Counted from the first letter of the stretch, positions 8,601 to 16,403 are shown. The stretch: DNA of 64,000 nt from Acinetobacter baumannii (GCF_016508585.1 NZ_JADVOP010000015.1:30806-94805), one strand, 5' to 3'. Numbers and translations: made by a program. The notes: a model not told the origin generated them from the sequence alone.

Positions 8601-8818
8601 AAAGCCGTTTCAATAGGATAAGTCACCTGAGACTCCATCTCCATTGGAGAGAGTCCTTGAGCTTCACTATTAATCTGAACTTGTACATTCGTAATATCTG
8701 GAACAGCATCAATTGGTAGCTTAAAATAGTTATAAGCCCCCAATGCACCAACAAATAGGAATACGATGAGTACAAGCCAACGATTCTTAATCGAGAGTTT
8801 AACAATCTGATCAAACAT
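5690..8818 (-). CDS. czcA: CzcA-type heavy-metal efflux RND transporter
   Basis: 1042 aa, the normal length for HME-RND pumps. This inner-membrane antiporter drives divalent cations from periplasm or cytoplasm through the CzcCBA channel. There is an N-terminal helix at 13-30, a first porter region, a second helix cluster and a second porter region after about 540. The HME signature in helix 4 is intact: LDFGIIVDGAVVIVE, with the two Asp and the Glu used in proton coupling. This is the CzcA/CnrA form (Zn, Co, Cd, Ni), not the copper/silver form. The gene follows czcB by 14 bases. The exact ion is not resolvable from sequence alone. Confidence 0.92.
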   Translation of the reverse strand: MFDQIVKLSIKNRWLVLIVFLFVGALGAYNYFKLPIDAVPDITNVQVQINSEAQGLSPMEMESQVTYPIETALAGIPNLDYTRSVSRYGLSQVTAIFKEGTDIYFARQLVNEKLQGVTPNLPVGISTSMGPVSTGLGEIFMYTVENAKNNPNPLSPTELRTLQDWVIKPQLRNVEGVNEINTIGGYLKQFVVQPDYAYLRSIGLDQKVILEAISKNSMNKGSGYIEKNGEQYLIRSDSQINSIEQIQNIPITTSNGYILRLKDVAKISIGHELRTGAATKDGQEIVLGTAFMLIGENSRNVAHAVDQKLQQVQKSLPEGVEAKAVYNRTTLVDATIQTVKKNLLEGAILVIVVLFVFLGHFRAALITALVIPLSMLMTITGMVNQEISANLMSLGALDFGIIVDGAVVIVEASLAKLAIKQKELGRVLTRQERFTTVFEATKESRKAILYGQLIIILVYLPVMTLTGVEGKMFTPMAATVVMALVAAMILSITFVPAMVALVTTGEIKEEESKIVHGIKRFYNPILDWSLNHRYLLIAFVSIFFVFSASLSTRLGSEFIPSLDEGDVALHALRIPGTSLTQAIEMQYALEKEIKKIPEVQTIFAKVGTAEIATDPVPPNVADNFVMLKPRSQWPNPDKEKSAVVAEIERVAKGVYGNNYEFTQPIQMRFNELISGVRTDVAVKIYGDDLEQLLESANAAAKILEGVNGTADLKVEQMSGLPMVSVELKKDMIANYGLDAEDVQKQVSSLITGETAGKVFEGDRKFDIVVRMDQNSVTDLEKLYQIPVSLADGSSILLSELIELKNVQGPNQISRENGKRRIVITANVRGTDIGSYISEAQSKLNADFKLPDGYWLTWGGTFEQMESASNRLMVVVPIALILIFAMIYMALGNIRNSILVFTGVPFALTGGVIALALRDIPFSISAAVGFIALSGVAVLNGLVLVSAIQRLRIQGESVIDAVKHGAMERLRPVLITALVASLGFIPMALNVGIGSEVQRPIATVVIGGIISSTLLTLIILPTLYVWFNQGRSRKSNDATEQVV

Positions 8819-8832
8819 ATTCGCTACCCCCC

Positions 8833-10308
8833 TTAATGGTCATGAGTAGCGCCAGATTTACCTAGCTCTGCTTTTAAAAGATATGAATTTCCTGCGGCAT
8901 AAACCTGTCCTATTCGTAATCCAGATTTAACTTCCACATACCCATTGTATTTATCGCCAAGCTCCAAAGGTCGAGCTTCAAAATCGTTACCAACACGAAT
9001 GAATACCACGTCCCAATCACGAAAATTCTGTAACGCATCTTCACGTACAACCATTGGCTTTTGACTTTGATTTTCAAAAATTTGAGCCGTGATTAACTGT
9101 CCAGAACGCCACTTAAACTGATTTGGTATCTCAATAAATACCTGCGCTGTACGTGTTTTAGTATCGATGACATCACTAATATATTTGATCTTGCCCAATG
9201 CCTCTTCTGTGCCTGTCGGACTTTGAGGTTTAACTTTGACTCTGTTTGTAGGGTTTATAGCATTAAGTTTGTCAGCAGGAACATTTACTACCGCCAAGAG
9301 TTGCGAAGTATTTGCGATTTTAAAAATAGGGGTTGAAGCGCTTACATTAGATCCAACAGCACCAAGGATTTCTAATATTGTTCCAGACATTGCTGCACGA
9401 ACTTCAACTGTTCCATTACCTGAACCGCCATAAGAGCTTATTAAGTTATTCAACTCATTTGCACGAGTTTGAGCAGCATCAAAATCTCTCTTTGCAGAAA
9501 TATAATCAATCTCAGGTGATACGCGCTTTTGCCATAATGCTCGTTCTTGTTCCATTTTTTGGCGAGCAAACTGTAGAGTATCCAAAGCAACTTTACGATC
9601 CGCATTCAAACGAATTAAATCTTGGCTTTGGACAACAGCAAGTAAGTCTCCTTGACTTACTTTATCCCCAATATTACGGTAGGTTTTTATCAGTGTTCCA
9701 CTAGCTTTTGGTGCAACAAGGCTTTCAAAATTATCAGGAAACTTCAATTCACCTTTCAGTTCCAAAGCATTTTCAAACATCATTGGTTCAACTTTTAGGA
9801 GCTCTAAACCACTGCTCTTAATACTACTGTCTAACATGGTGACACGACCTTCTTTCGTATCCCACTTCCAAGTATGTTTTTTCCCTTGATAATCGACATT
9901 TACAACCATTAGAAACGAATGTGGCTCATAGACAATTTCATTTCCAATCAAGTAATCACTCTCTGGTTTAAATTGAATATTCTGCTCAGCATCTAAACGC
10001 TTAATGTATATATTCGCTTTTAAGTCTTCAGGTTTAAGCGGCTTGTCTTTCAAATACCCATAAACACGGAGGTGTGGTTCCACTCCTTCTTCAAATATCT
10101 TAACCTCAGCAGAGAAATCTCCATCTCGATACAAACGACCACCGTGAGGTCCTTTCTCATCTCCAGCTACAGCTACTTTTTCTTCGGCGACCTCACTATG
10201 TCCACTCACTTGTGTCTTATTACCAGTTTTATACCAAGCAATAGCACATAAGACGATAAGTAAGGCAACGACACCAGTTGCAATAAATGTATTGGTTTGT
10301 TTATTCAT
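8833..10308 (-). CDS. czcB: CzcB-type periplasmic adaptor of the RND pump
   Basis: 491 aa membrane-fusion protein linking the RND pump to the outer-membrane channel. It has an N-terminal membrane anchor (about 8-27). A CzcB-specific N-terminal domain begins at the conserved KGPHGGRLYRDGDFS (about 52) and reaches to about 160. Next come the barrel-sandwich halves flanking a short coiled hairpin (about 225-290), with RAAMSGTILEILGAVG as the second lipoyl half, and a beta-barrel region. The C-terminus ends with His residues (ATHDH). It lies between czcC (ten bases upstream) and czcA (14 bases downstream). Confidence 0.92.
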   Translation of the reverse strand: MNKQTNTFIATGVVALLIVLCAIAWYKTGNKTQVSGHSEVAEEKVAVAGDEKGPHGGRLYRDGDFSAEVKIFEEGVEPHLRVYGYLKDKPLKPEDLKANIYIKRLDAEQNIQFKPESDYLIGNEIVYEPHSFLMVVNVDYQGKKHTWKWDTKEGRVTMLDSSIKSSGLELLKVEPMMFENALELKGELKFPDNFESLVAPKASGTLIKTYRNIGDKVSQGDLLAVVQSQDLIRLNADRKVALDTLQFARQKMEQERALWQKRVSPEIDYISAKRDFDAAQTRANELNNLISSYGGSGNGTVEVRAAMSGTILEILGAVGSNVSASTPIFKIANTSQLLAVVNVPADKLNAINPTNRVKVKPQSPTGTEEALGKIKYISDVIDTKTRTAQVFIEIPNQFKWRSGQLITAQIFENQSQKPMVVREDALQNFRDWDVVFIRVGNDFEARPLELGDKYNGYVEVKSGLRIGQVYAAGNSYLLKAELGKSGATHDH

Positions 10309-10318
10309 ATTCTTGCCC

Positions 10319-11518
10319 TTATTCTTGATCTAAATGAGTAATGTAGTTGCGCTCGACTTCTGCAATTTCTGTCTGCAAAGCCAACCACAAATCGAATCGA
10401 GCAAGATGTTTGTCTAGCCAAATTTGCTTGATGTTATTGAACTCAAGTAAAGAGTTTTTCCCTGCTTGGTAACCCATCTCTGCAATTCGCAGACTTTCAT
10501 TTGTTGCGGGCAAAACGGTTTGATCGTATTGCTTAATCGCATCAATTAAATTGGAAACCTCAATAGATTTGTTTTCCAATTCAATTTTAGAGTTACGACT
10601 CACAAGCACAGACTGTGTTTCTGCTTTCGTATGATCTGCTTGAGCAATCGCAATATTGCCCTTATTTCGATTAAAGATATTGAGAGGTATTGACGTCGAA
10701 ACTTGGAAAACTTTGTCATTGGTTTCTTGGTAGTTCCTAACCCCGACTCCCAAAGTAATATCAGGTATTGCTTCTTTACGGACCAGTTCAAACTGAGTCT
10801 TTTTCAGTTTTGAACTCAGCGTTGCTTCTTGCTCAGACAAACTTATTTTGTTTGTGAAATTAAAGCTTAGCGGAACCTCCAATGCATTACTTGGCAGGTT
10901 GGAAGTGAACTTAGTGCATAGATTTTTCTGGAACTGAATCTTCTTCACTTCATTTTGATGGCGCAATTTCGATTCAGAAGAAAGTGCTATGCTTAGTTGA
11001 GCATCGGAAGGAATTACTCGCCCGTACTTAAGCCGTTCGGAAAGAACGTTAGCTTGTCTGGCATTCAATTTACTCTCAGAAGAATAAATTTCAGCACGCT
11101 GAGTAGCTACGTACCAGTTCGCCATACAGATTCTTAAATCTGCTTTGAGTTCAGCCTGACGCTTTGCTATTTCGAACTGATTACGATCACCTTGAAAACT
11201 CGCAATCTGTTTTCTCAAGGAAAGTTTATTACTAAGAGGAATCTCTTGTGACAGTCCCAATAAGGTTGTTGGGCCATCCAAATCCTTCAGTTTAGAATTA
11301 CCGAGATTATCCAACTCCACATTGAAAGTTGGATTATTTAATCTACCAGCAAACTTTTGATTGATTTCATAAGCTTGCTCGGACTGCTGTAAGCTATTGA
11401 GTACAGCATCACTTGCGATTACCTGCTTTTGTAGTTCAGCATAATTCGTTTCTGCGAATACATTTGCTGCTGTTGCTACAAATCCACAGGTAAGAAATAT
11501 CTGATATTTTTTAGACAT
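10319..11518 (-). CDS. czcC: CzcC-type TolC-family outer-membrane channel
   Basis: 399 aa outer-membrane efflux protein. The signal peptide is MSKKYQIFLTCGFVATAANVFA. The rest consists of two OEP repeats of long helices (about 25-200 and 215-395) with the family turn PDITLGVGVRNY around 250 and GNIAIAQAD near 290. It forms the exit duct for the CzcAB complex. It is the first pump gene after a small membrane protein, from which it is separated by a 48-base gap containing an AT-rich hairpin, a possible place for differential expression. Confidence 0.9.
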   Translation of the reverse strand: MSKKYQIFLTCGFVATAANVFAETNYAELQKQVIASDAVLNSLQQSEQAYEINQKFAGRLNNPTFNVELDNLGNSKLKDLDGPTTLLGLSQEIPLSNKLSLRKQIASFQGDRNQFEIAKRQAELKADLRICMANWYVATQRAEIYSSESKLNARQANVLSERLKYGRVIPSDAQLSIALSSESKLRHQNEVKKIQFQKNLCTKFTSNLPSNALEVPLSFNFTNKISLSEQEATLSSKLKKTQFELVRKEAIPDITLGVGVRNYQETNDKVFQVSTSIPLNIFNRNKGNIAIAQADHTKAETQSVLVSRNSKIELENKSIEVSNLIDAIKQYDQTVLPATNESLRIAEMGYQAGKNSLLEFNNIKQIWLDKHLARFDLWLALQTEIAEVERNYITHLDQE

Positions 11519-11526
11519 GACTTTAC

Positions 11527-11560
11527 CTATACAAAAAAATTAAAATTAATTTTTGTATAG
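11527..11560. promoter_or_regulatory. AT-rich perfect inverted repeat upstream of czcC
   Basis: CTATACAAAAA (11527-11537) is matched by TTTTTGTATAG (11550-11560), and the inner AATTAA/TTAATT bases can extend the stem. It fills the space between the small membrane protein and czcC on the minus strand. It may be an attenuating hairpin or an operator for a metal regulator; the sequence does not decide which. Confidence 0.5.
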
Positions 11561-11565
11561 AGAGA

Positions 11566-12033
11566 TCAATTACGTAGGACTATTAAGTCTTTAGAGTAGG
11601 TATAAGAATTACTAAATATTAGAGGGGATCGCCGCTTTAAAAAGGCTCGATAAACAGGCTTTTCAAAAAGCTGGAAAAAGAATAAAACTAGTGGAAGTGC
11701 GAAACTCAGAATAAAGACTGGATCTATGCTTAGATCACTATCAGAAGAAATTGGTTTTACTGAGTGATGATAGATTGGCTCATCAAAATTCTTCCAAGTG
11801 TGTGTTTCTACATCATGATCAATAGTACTTGTAAAAGAATCACCTGAGTGCTGCAAAGACCAATTACTAGAGGCATCATCTTCCACAACAATGCTTAATT
11901 CATGTTGGTGTTCTATATTTTCAAGTAAGACAGGCGCCCACGCATGAATCCCCGTAATTGTTATCGTAAACAAAAACAGGACAAATGCGAGTATAAGCTT
12001 AGACAACCTACTTGAACGCATGGCGATGGACAT
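11566..12033 (-). CDS. Small membrane protein heading the czc operon (CzcI-like position)
   Basis: 155 aa, no firm family. Two hydrophobic helices are seen (about 13-33 and 104-122) with a periplasmic loop between them. The loop is rich in acidic and His residues (ENIEHQHELS, DHDVETHTW, IYHHSV). The C-terminal tail is basic. Small proteins with periplasmic His residues (CzcI type) often lead czc operons and modulate induction; similarity here is in position and composition rather than clear sequence. The start at 12033 opens the minus-strand run that continues through czcCBA. Confidence 0.55.
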   Translation of the reverse strand: MSIAMRSSRLSKLILAFVLFLFTITITGIHAWAPVLLENIEHQHELSIVVEDDASSNWSLQHSGDSFTSTIDHDVETHTWKNFDEPIYHHSVKPISSDSDLSIDPVFILSFALPLVLFFFQLFEKPVYRAFLKRRSPLIFSNSYTYSKDLIVLRN

Positions 12034-12136
12034 ACTACTGATTTGTTAACAAAATACTAAAAAGCTTTATTAAAGTAAATCCATCTCTTCAACATTCAAG
12101 AATGAATATGTTCGAATCTATTACCAAAACTGCAAA

Positions 12137-12160
12137 AAAAAAGAGTACGAATACTCTTTT
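12137..12160 (-). terminator. Rho-independent terminator after the Gp3-like gene
   Basis: AAAAGAGTA (12139-12147) pairs with TACTCTTTT (12152-12160) around a CGAA loop. Read on the minus strand the stem is followed by a run of nine T (12141 down to 12133). It lies 16 bases past the stop of the minus-strand gene starting at 13066. The T-run on the plus side is shorter. Confidence 0.85.
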
Positions 12161-12175
12161 CTAATTAAACTCATT

Positions 12176-13066
12176 TTAGTTGAGAGCTTGTACCGACTGC
12201 TGCAAACCTTTCTGAATATCCTGAACATGACTTTGTCCATTCTGCTCTGGTCTAGACTCATCTGCATAAAACTCCTCAACAATATCTAAGCCCTCTTCAC
12301 CGTCCATCTCAAAACTAGTATTACCATAGCCCTGTCTTGCCACATGATCCAATGCTTCCTGATAAAACCCTGCCGCTTTACTTGTTTCATTAATCTGCTT
12401 GGCCGAAGTAATGGCTTCTTGTAGATTGATTCCATCACGTAAGGTTAAGTCCACGTAATAAATTGGAGTGCGATAGCTCTGCGTCGTGCTCTTACCCCTT
12501 AAAGTCAGTTGCAGAGGCAAACATGAGAGTAAGTCACCTGAAGCCGCATGGTAATAACGAAGCCGTGCAGCTAAGGTACGAATGCTATTGAAACCTGTAG
12601 TCCTAAAGATGAACGTCCCTAGCTCATCCGATTCATCCAAGTTTACATACAGCCTGCCGTAAGGTTTACACAGTCCACCCTGTGCCAACGGACATAAATC
12701 AGGTGATGGACATGGGTGTTGTTCAATGCCATTTTGTCCGAGTCGCTGACAGGTTTCGCCATTACCCGTACATATTGGTCGCCCTGTTTGACGATCAAAC
12801 AAAGTGTATTCTGCTCTTAGGCTTAGTTCAGGATCATTAAAGATCATCCGTATTGGAATACTTCTAAGCTTTTGGTTTTGATTAGGTGCCTTAGCGCGTA
12901 ACTGTTCATCCAATGGATGTTTCACCCAACCATCTTTGTTTTGGATTTGGCTGGTAATGGTAAATTGATCGTCCTTTTCAGGGACACGCTTGCCATTTTT
13001 CTCGACGATCTTACCAATACTGATACGACCTAATACGGGTGGCGTGATTGCTAAACCTTTAATCAT
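12176..13066 (-). CDS. Gp3-like (recombination-directionality-factor-like) protein, Cys-rich
   Basis: 296 aa from the start at 13066, chosen because GAGGAAAACAAC precedes that ATG; an upstream start 40 codons earlier has no such site. The protein opens with IKGLAITPPVLGRISIGK and carries a cluster of five or six Cys (CTGNGETC, PCPSPDLCPLAQGGLC), followed by LYVNLDESDELGTFIFRTTGFNS. Proteins with this sequence occur beside YqaJ and DUF932 genes in ICEs and are often labelled hydrolase or metal-binding protein. They resemble the phage Gp3-like family, some of which steer integrase direction. The Cys cluster probably binds zinc. Actual activity is unproven. Confidence 0.65.
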   Translation of the reverse strand: MIKGLAITPPVLGRISIGKIVEKNGKRVPEKDDQFTITSQIQNKDGWVKHPLDEQLRAKAPNQNQKLRSIPIRMIFNDPELSLRAEYTLFDRQTGRPICTGNGETCQRLGQNGIEQHPCPSPDLCPLAQGGLCKPYGRLYVNLDESDELGTFIFRTTGFNSIRTLAARLRYYHAASGDLLSCLPLQLTLRGKSTTQSYRTPIYYVDLTLRDGINLQEAITSAKQINETSKAAGFYQEALDHVARQGYGNTSFEMDGEEGLDIVEEFYADESRPEQNGQSHVQDIQKGLQQSVQALN

Positions 13067-13291
13067 GTTGTTTTCCTCTGCGGTAATTTTTGACGATTGC
13101 CCCTTTGATATGTGTAAGAAGCAAACATTTTTAAATGCATAAATTCTGCGCAGAACAGTCCATTTAGTCGTCAGTAAGTACTTCACGGTACTTGCTGGCG
13201 ACGGGGGCTGTTTTGCGCTTTTTTGATGAAATGGGATTTGGGGAAGTGTTATAGAAATTCAGAAGGATTTGCTTAGGCTAATTCGGTTGGA

Positions 13292-14404
13292 TTAATCAGC
13301 ATCTTTATAAATCTGAAATCTACGTGTGCCCTGTTTGTTTTGTGGGAACTGTTGTAGAAACTCAGGATGCTGTTCCAGTAAAGCTTTACTGTCTAAGCGA
13401 ACTGAATCTTTAGATTTCTTCCACGTAACTGAACCCGCCTTAAATATGGCTCGTTCTGAGTCCTGCATCTTGATTTGGATTTGATGCTTCAACTGATCAA
13501 AACTGATCTGGTGTTGTTCCAGCAAATGTCGTTGTTGCAGTAGTTGCTCAAAGCACTGATTGGCTGTGACATCCTCAGATAGATCCGTAGTGCTCAGTGG
13601 TATATGGGCTGGATATAAAAGTTGTAGCGCTTTAGCTGCTGATTCAGATGCATCGACATCAGGTGGTACATCATTTTCTACACATTCCCAGAAGTAACGC
13701 TCTGCATCCACAATGTATTTAATCACTGTTTCACTGCGTGTGACTTTAAAGATTCGGGTTTCATGTCCACAAATCAGAGCACAAATATGGGCTGCCTGTT
13801 TTCCTGTGACTGCCAGTTGATGTTGTACCTGGCATAAAACATAAAGCGGTACACCATCCCGCCATAGCTTTGAACCATATTCACCTACTGTTTTACACTC
13901 CAATATCTGGACTTCTTTATGACCCACCACGGCATAGTCCAAGTTAGCCAACATGAAGTGTTTGTCTTCGTCAGGGTGCTGTAGCACGGCATTAACCCGA
14001 CGGACTTTATGATTGGTATGCATGCTGTAGTATTGCGCCACCAATGGTTCCAACTGCTTGCCCCAATATAAAGGTGCATAGCCTGCACTTTCGTCTTCAA
14101 TGTTTTGCTGCATCCGACCTGTCTTGATCATCCACAGCTCCAACATCGACATATAGGGATTGAGTCCACAGGCCGTTGCCGCATCACTGCTGCCAATGCC
14201 CTGTTTTCTCACCTCCAGCCATTGTTGGTAGTTCAGTTTTTTGGTGTTGGCAAGACGTTTGGCTGCGGGTAGTTGACTGGTTTTCTTTGGCGTTTTCTTG
14301 GTTCGTGTGCCCACCTCAACTTTATGTTCAGTTTCAATCTTGATGGGATACGGTTGTAAAGGTGGATGATTTAAAGTGTTTTGAATATGAGTATGACTAT
14401 TCAT
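13292..14404 (-). CDS. YqaJ-like viral recombinase (exonuclease)
   Basis: 370 aa nuclease of the YqaJ/lambda-exo type, PD-(D/E)XK fold, which resects DNA ends for strand annealing. Seen: QGIGSSDAATACGLNPY (about 70-86), the catalytic Glu in YWGKQLEPLVAQYY (about 113-126), the Asp in MLANLDYAVVG, and the ECK motif in QILECKTVGEYGSKLW. So the active site is intact. A Lys/Thr-rich N-terminal extension of about 55 residues is unusual. The usual partner, a RecT-like annealing protein, is not nearby. Genes for a DUF932 and a Gp3-like protein flank it in the same direction. Confidence 0.88.
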   Translation of the reverse strand: MNSHTHIQNTLNHPPLQPYPIKIETEHKVEVGTRTKKTPKKTSQLPAAKRLANTKKLNYQQWLEVRKQGIGSSDAATACGLNPYMSMLELWMIKTGRMQQNIEDESAGYAPLYWGKQLEPLVAQYYSMHTNHKVRRVNAVLQHPDEDKHFMLANLDYAVVGHKEVQILECKTVGEYGSKLWRDGVPLYVLCQVQHQLAVTGKQAAHICALICGHETRIFKVTRSETVIKYIVDAERYFWECVENDVPPDVDASESAAKALQLLYPAHIPLSTTDLSEDVTANQCFEQLLQQRHLLEQHQISFDQLKHQIQIKMQDSERAIFKAGSVTWKKSKDSVRLDSKALLEQHPEFLQQFPQNKQGTRRFQIYKDAD

Positions 14405-14453
14405 AATAAATATTCCTGTATCGGTAAAATCGTAAAAGCTGAATTTTGGGCAT

Positions 14454-14482
14454 AAAAAAAGCCACGTCGGGGGTGACGTGGC
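14454..14482 (-). terminator. Rho-independent terminator after the DUF932 gene
   Basis: GCCACGTC (14461-14468) and GACGTGGC (14475-14482) form an 8-bp GC-rich stem. On the minus strand it is followed by seven T (14460-14454). It lies between the DUF932 stop (14569) and the YqaJ start (14404), so YqaJ probably has its own promoter. Confidence 0.88.
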
Positions 14483-14568
14483 GAAAAGGGTTTTGCTGCT
14501 TGATGTTTTACCTAAAAGTTAAATTAAAATAGAGAGCTTAAATAAAGCTGAAGAAATAATGGGTCTGT

Positions 14569-15618
14569 TTAAACCACCATTCTTAAAGCTTGTTCAAGAC
14601 CTCGTTGTTTAATCGCTGCACCTGCCCCAAACCATGCAGAATCTAAACGATGATCCGTACTCATAGCTCGACGTTCATGATCACAGAACTCGGTAATTGC
14701 ACACAGTAAACCATACGCTGTGTCTTTGGCTGAACTGAGTTCTGCCCCTCGTCCATGTCCGTTAAACATGGTCATGACTTTAGACATGGCTCGTCCATTC
14801 GGTTCGGTTTTATTGTCTGATCTGGATGGCTGTGTTTGCTTGGGCATCGCTGCATTTCGATAAAACTGAATGATGCTTTCATCCTGTTCTGCCATACTCA
14901 GACTGGTATTGTTAAATACTGCATCAAAGTAGGCCGCCGCTTCTTGTTGAGTCACCTTACGCTGACTCAGTTGTTTCATTTCATACATGTGTTCATCCCA
15001 TGCACGGACTGAGATACCCAGTTGCTGCTTGACTTTCTCTGCATCAAATCGGGTACTATGCGGAACTTTGACTATGCCTGCACTCCCTTGCTGACCACGT
15101 AAAGCAATAGCTAAGGTGTTATTACACACCACTCGAATGCTGGTGAACTGTGCTGTCGTTGCCAATGTTCCATCGCAGGCAGTTGCCAATAAAATGTAGC
15201 CGTTGCTGACATCCTTGCCTTTTAAGGCTGAGGTCTGTCCAGTCTTCGCCAAGGCCCAGAATTTCTTGCCGCCTTTGAGTACGCCTGCGGTTTCCAGTTC
15301 AAAGCCTGATTGTTCTGTGAGGTCTCGATAGAACTCCAGAATTTCCGTCGGCTGGACTTCCTGAAAGCGCTGACTGACTACGGATAATGGTGCATGGGTA
15401 TCTGAACGGTATAAAACGCGCTGTTCTTCAAAAGGCATAATGATGCTCTGCCCTCGATGGTTTTGTGCCATATAACTGACATCAGAAGATTCAATCTGCC
15501 AGTCCATCCCTGCCTGCTCTGCCCATACCTCTAGCGGTTGGTTTGGTGTCAGTTGATTGCCTAAACCATGCCAAGGGGTTTGTCCAGTGAATGCCATTGT
15601 TTCAACTAAATGTGCCAT
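14569..15618 (-). CDS. DUF932 phage/plasmid-like protein
   Basis: 349 aa. The N-terminus MAHLVETMAFTGQTPWHGLGN and the central FTSIRVVCNNTLAIAL motif are hallmarks of the DUF932 family (phage/plasmid-like protein TIGR03299 type), common on plasmids, ICEs and phages. Biochemical role is unknown; it is often near recombination or single-strand DNA genes, as here beside YqaJ. Spacing to the 77-residue gene upstream is 36 bases, so the two may be co-transcribed. A GC-rich terminator follows. Confidence 0.85.
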   Translation of the reverse strand: MAHLVETMAFTGQTPWHGLGNQLTPNQPLEVWAEQAGMDWQIESSDVSYMAQNHRGQSIIMPFEEQRVLYRSDTHAPLSVVSQRFQEVQPTEILEFYRDLTEQSGFELETAGVLKGGKKFWALAKTGQTSALKGKDVSNGYILLATACDGTLATTAQFTSIRVVCNNTLAIALRGQQGSAGIVKVPHSTRFDAEKVKQQLGISVRAWDEHMYEMKQLSQRKVTQQEAAAYFDAVFNNTSLSMAEQDESIIQFYRNAAMPKQTQPSRSDNKTEPNGRAMSKVMTMFNGHGRGAELSSAKDTAYGLLCAITEFCDHERRAMSTDHRLDSAWFGAGAAIKQRGLEQALRMVV

Positions 15619-15654
15619 AAGATATGTCCTTTAATTCTGTTGTTAATTGCGTAC

Positions 15655-15888
15655 TCAGTATTTAGCTGTGCTGATATTGGATCGGGTTTGATCTGCCAGC
15701 ACTAAAATCACCCCACCTAATGCTGCGCCAGCAACACCACCAATCAGTGGTGAGAATCCCATCGACTTGGCTAAGCTCATACCTAGCACGGCCAAAGTCG
15801 TGGGGGCACTGGCAAGGCTCAGTTGCAAAGGTTGGGCTTCACGAAAGCGTGGGTTATAGATTTCTTCCTCGTTATCCAGATACGACAT
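15655..15888 (-). CDS. Small glycine-zipper membrane protein, 77 aa
   Basis: Not recognised. A polar N-terminus of about 20 residues (MSYLDNEEEIYNPRFREAQ) is followed by two short hydrophobic segments. The second is a glycine-zipper-like helix (SPLIGGVAGAALGGVILVLAD). GGAGAAACACC lies just upstream of the ATG, an adequate ribosome site. It starts a minus-strand pair with DUF932 and has a nested hairpin leader at 15906-15971. Confidence 0.65.
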   Translation of the reverse strand: MSYLDNEEEIYNPRFREAQPLQLSLASAPTTLAVLGMSLAKSMGFSPLIGGVAGAALGGVILVLADQTRSNISTAKY

Positions 15889-15905
15889 GGTGTTTCTCCA
15901 ATGTT

Positions 15906-15971
15906 TGAAATGACTGTTTAAAACGCCGTTGCAGACCTCATTAGGACCCTGCTTGGCGTTACTTCATTTCA
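15906..15971 (-). promoter_or_regulatory. Nested hairpin leader of the 77-aa gene
   Basis: A single axis of concentric helices: TGAAATGA/TCATTTCA (15906-15913 with 15964-15971), AACGCC/GGCGTT (15922-15927 with 15955-15960), GCAG/CTGC (15931-15934 with 15949-15952) and CCT/AGG closing a CATT loop (15936-15945). It ends about 18 bases before the start of the minus-strand gene at 15888. A structured leader RNA or a DNA-level binding site is possible. Confidence 0.55.
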
Positions 15972-16111
15972 GTAATATGTATTTGAAATAATTTGGAATC
16001 GTATGCTTGTTCATTTTTTACTGAGTTGTACAAAACATCAGGGCAAATCGAATTGACCTATGAAATTGTTATGATTATGATGGGCTTGCTGACCTACATC
16101 GTCAGTCGGTT

Positions 16112-16293
16112 TTAGCAGACCGTTGATCCGGACAAAAAATAGTTTCGACTATTTTTTGGGAACTCTCTCGTCCCCCTTTTTTCTTTATGGTAGGACGGAA
16201 GGGGGACACCTCCGGGTGTGCTGGTTCCTTGGATCCCAGTCTGCTAACCCCTTTTCGTTCTGCCACCATTATTTAGCAGTGATGCGGTAGAAC
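16112..16293 (+). ncRNA. Multibranched structured element (candidate leader RNA or origin-like site)
   Basis: An outer helix TTAGCAGAC/GTCTGCTAA (16112-16120 with 16239-16247) encloses a second helix GATCC/GGATC (16125-16129 with 16231-16235). Inside are three hairpins: a 10-bp stem with a TTCG loop (16134-16157), TCCCCCTT/AAGGGGGA (16171-16206), and ACACC-TCCG-GGTGT (16206-16219). A further near-perfect hairpin GTTCTGCC/GGTAGAAC follows (16257-16293). The strand CTGCTAA (16241-16247) can instead pair with a second TTAGCAG at 16273-16279, giving two exclusive folds. Twenty-three bases later comes a well-formed start at 16317. Function unknown. Confidence 0.6.
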
Positions 16294-16316
16294 TTCTTAA
16301 TTCCAAGGAGTCAATC

Positions 16317-16403
16317 ATGACTGTTTCTTTTTTAGCATTTAGCTTTATTCCAATTCCATCTCGTCTATTCAGGTCGTACAGCATTCCTTTGCTTCGACTG
16401 TGA
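16317..16403 (+). CDS. 28-codon leader peptide or 5' part of a frameshifted membrane gene
   Basis: ATG at 16317 is preceded by AAGGAGTCAATC, one of the best ribosome sites in the window, so initiation here is likely. The frame encodes MTVSFLAFSFIPIPS and then a short basic tail before TGA at 16401-16403. That stop overlaps a GTG in another frame that opens the 46-residue membrane protein. Either this is a coupled leader peptide, or one gene that has lost a base. The sequence alone does not decide. Confidence 0.45.
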   Translation: MTVSFLAFSFIPIPSRLFRSYSIPLLRL

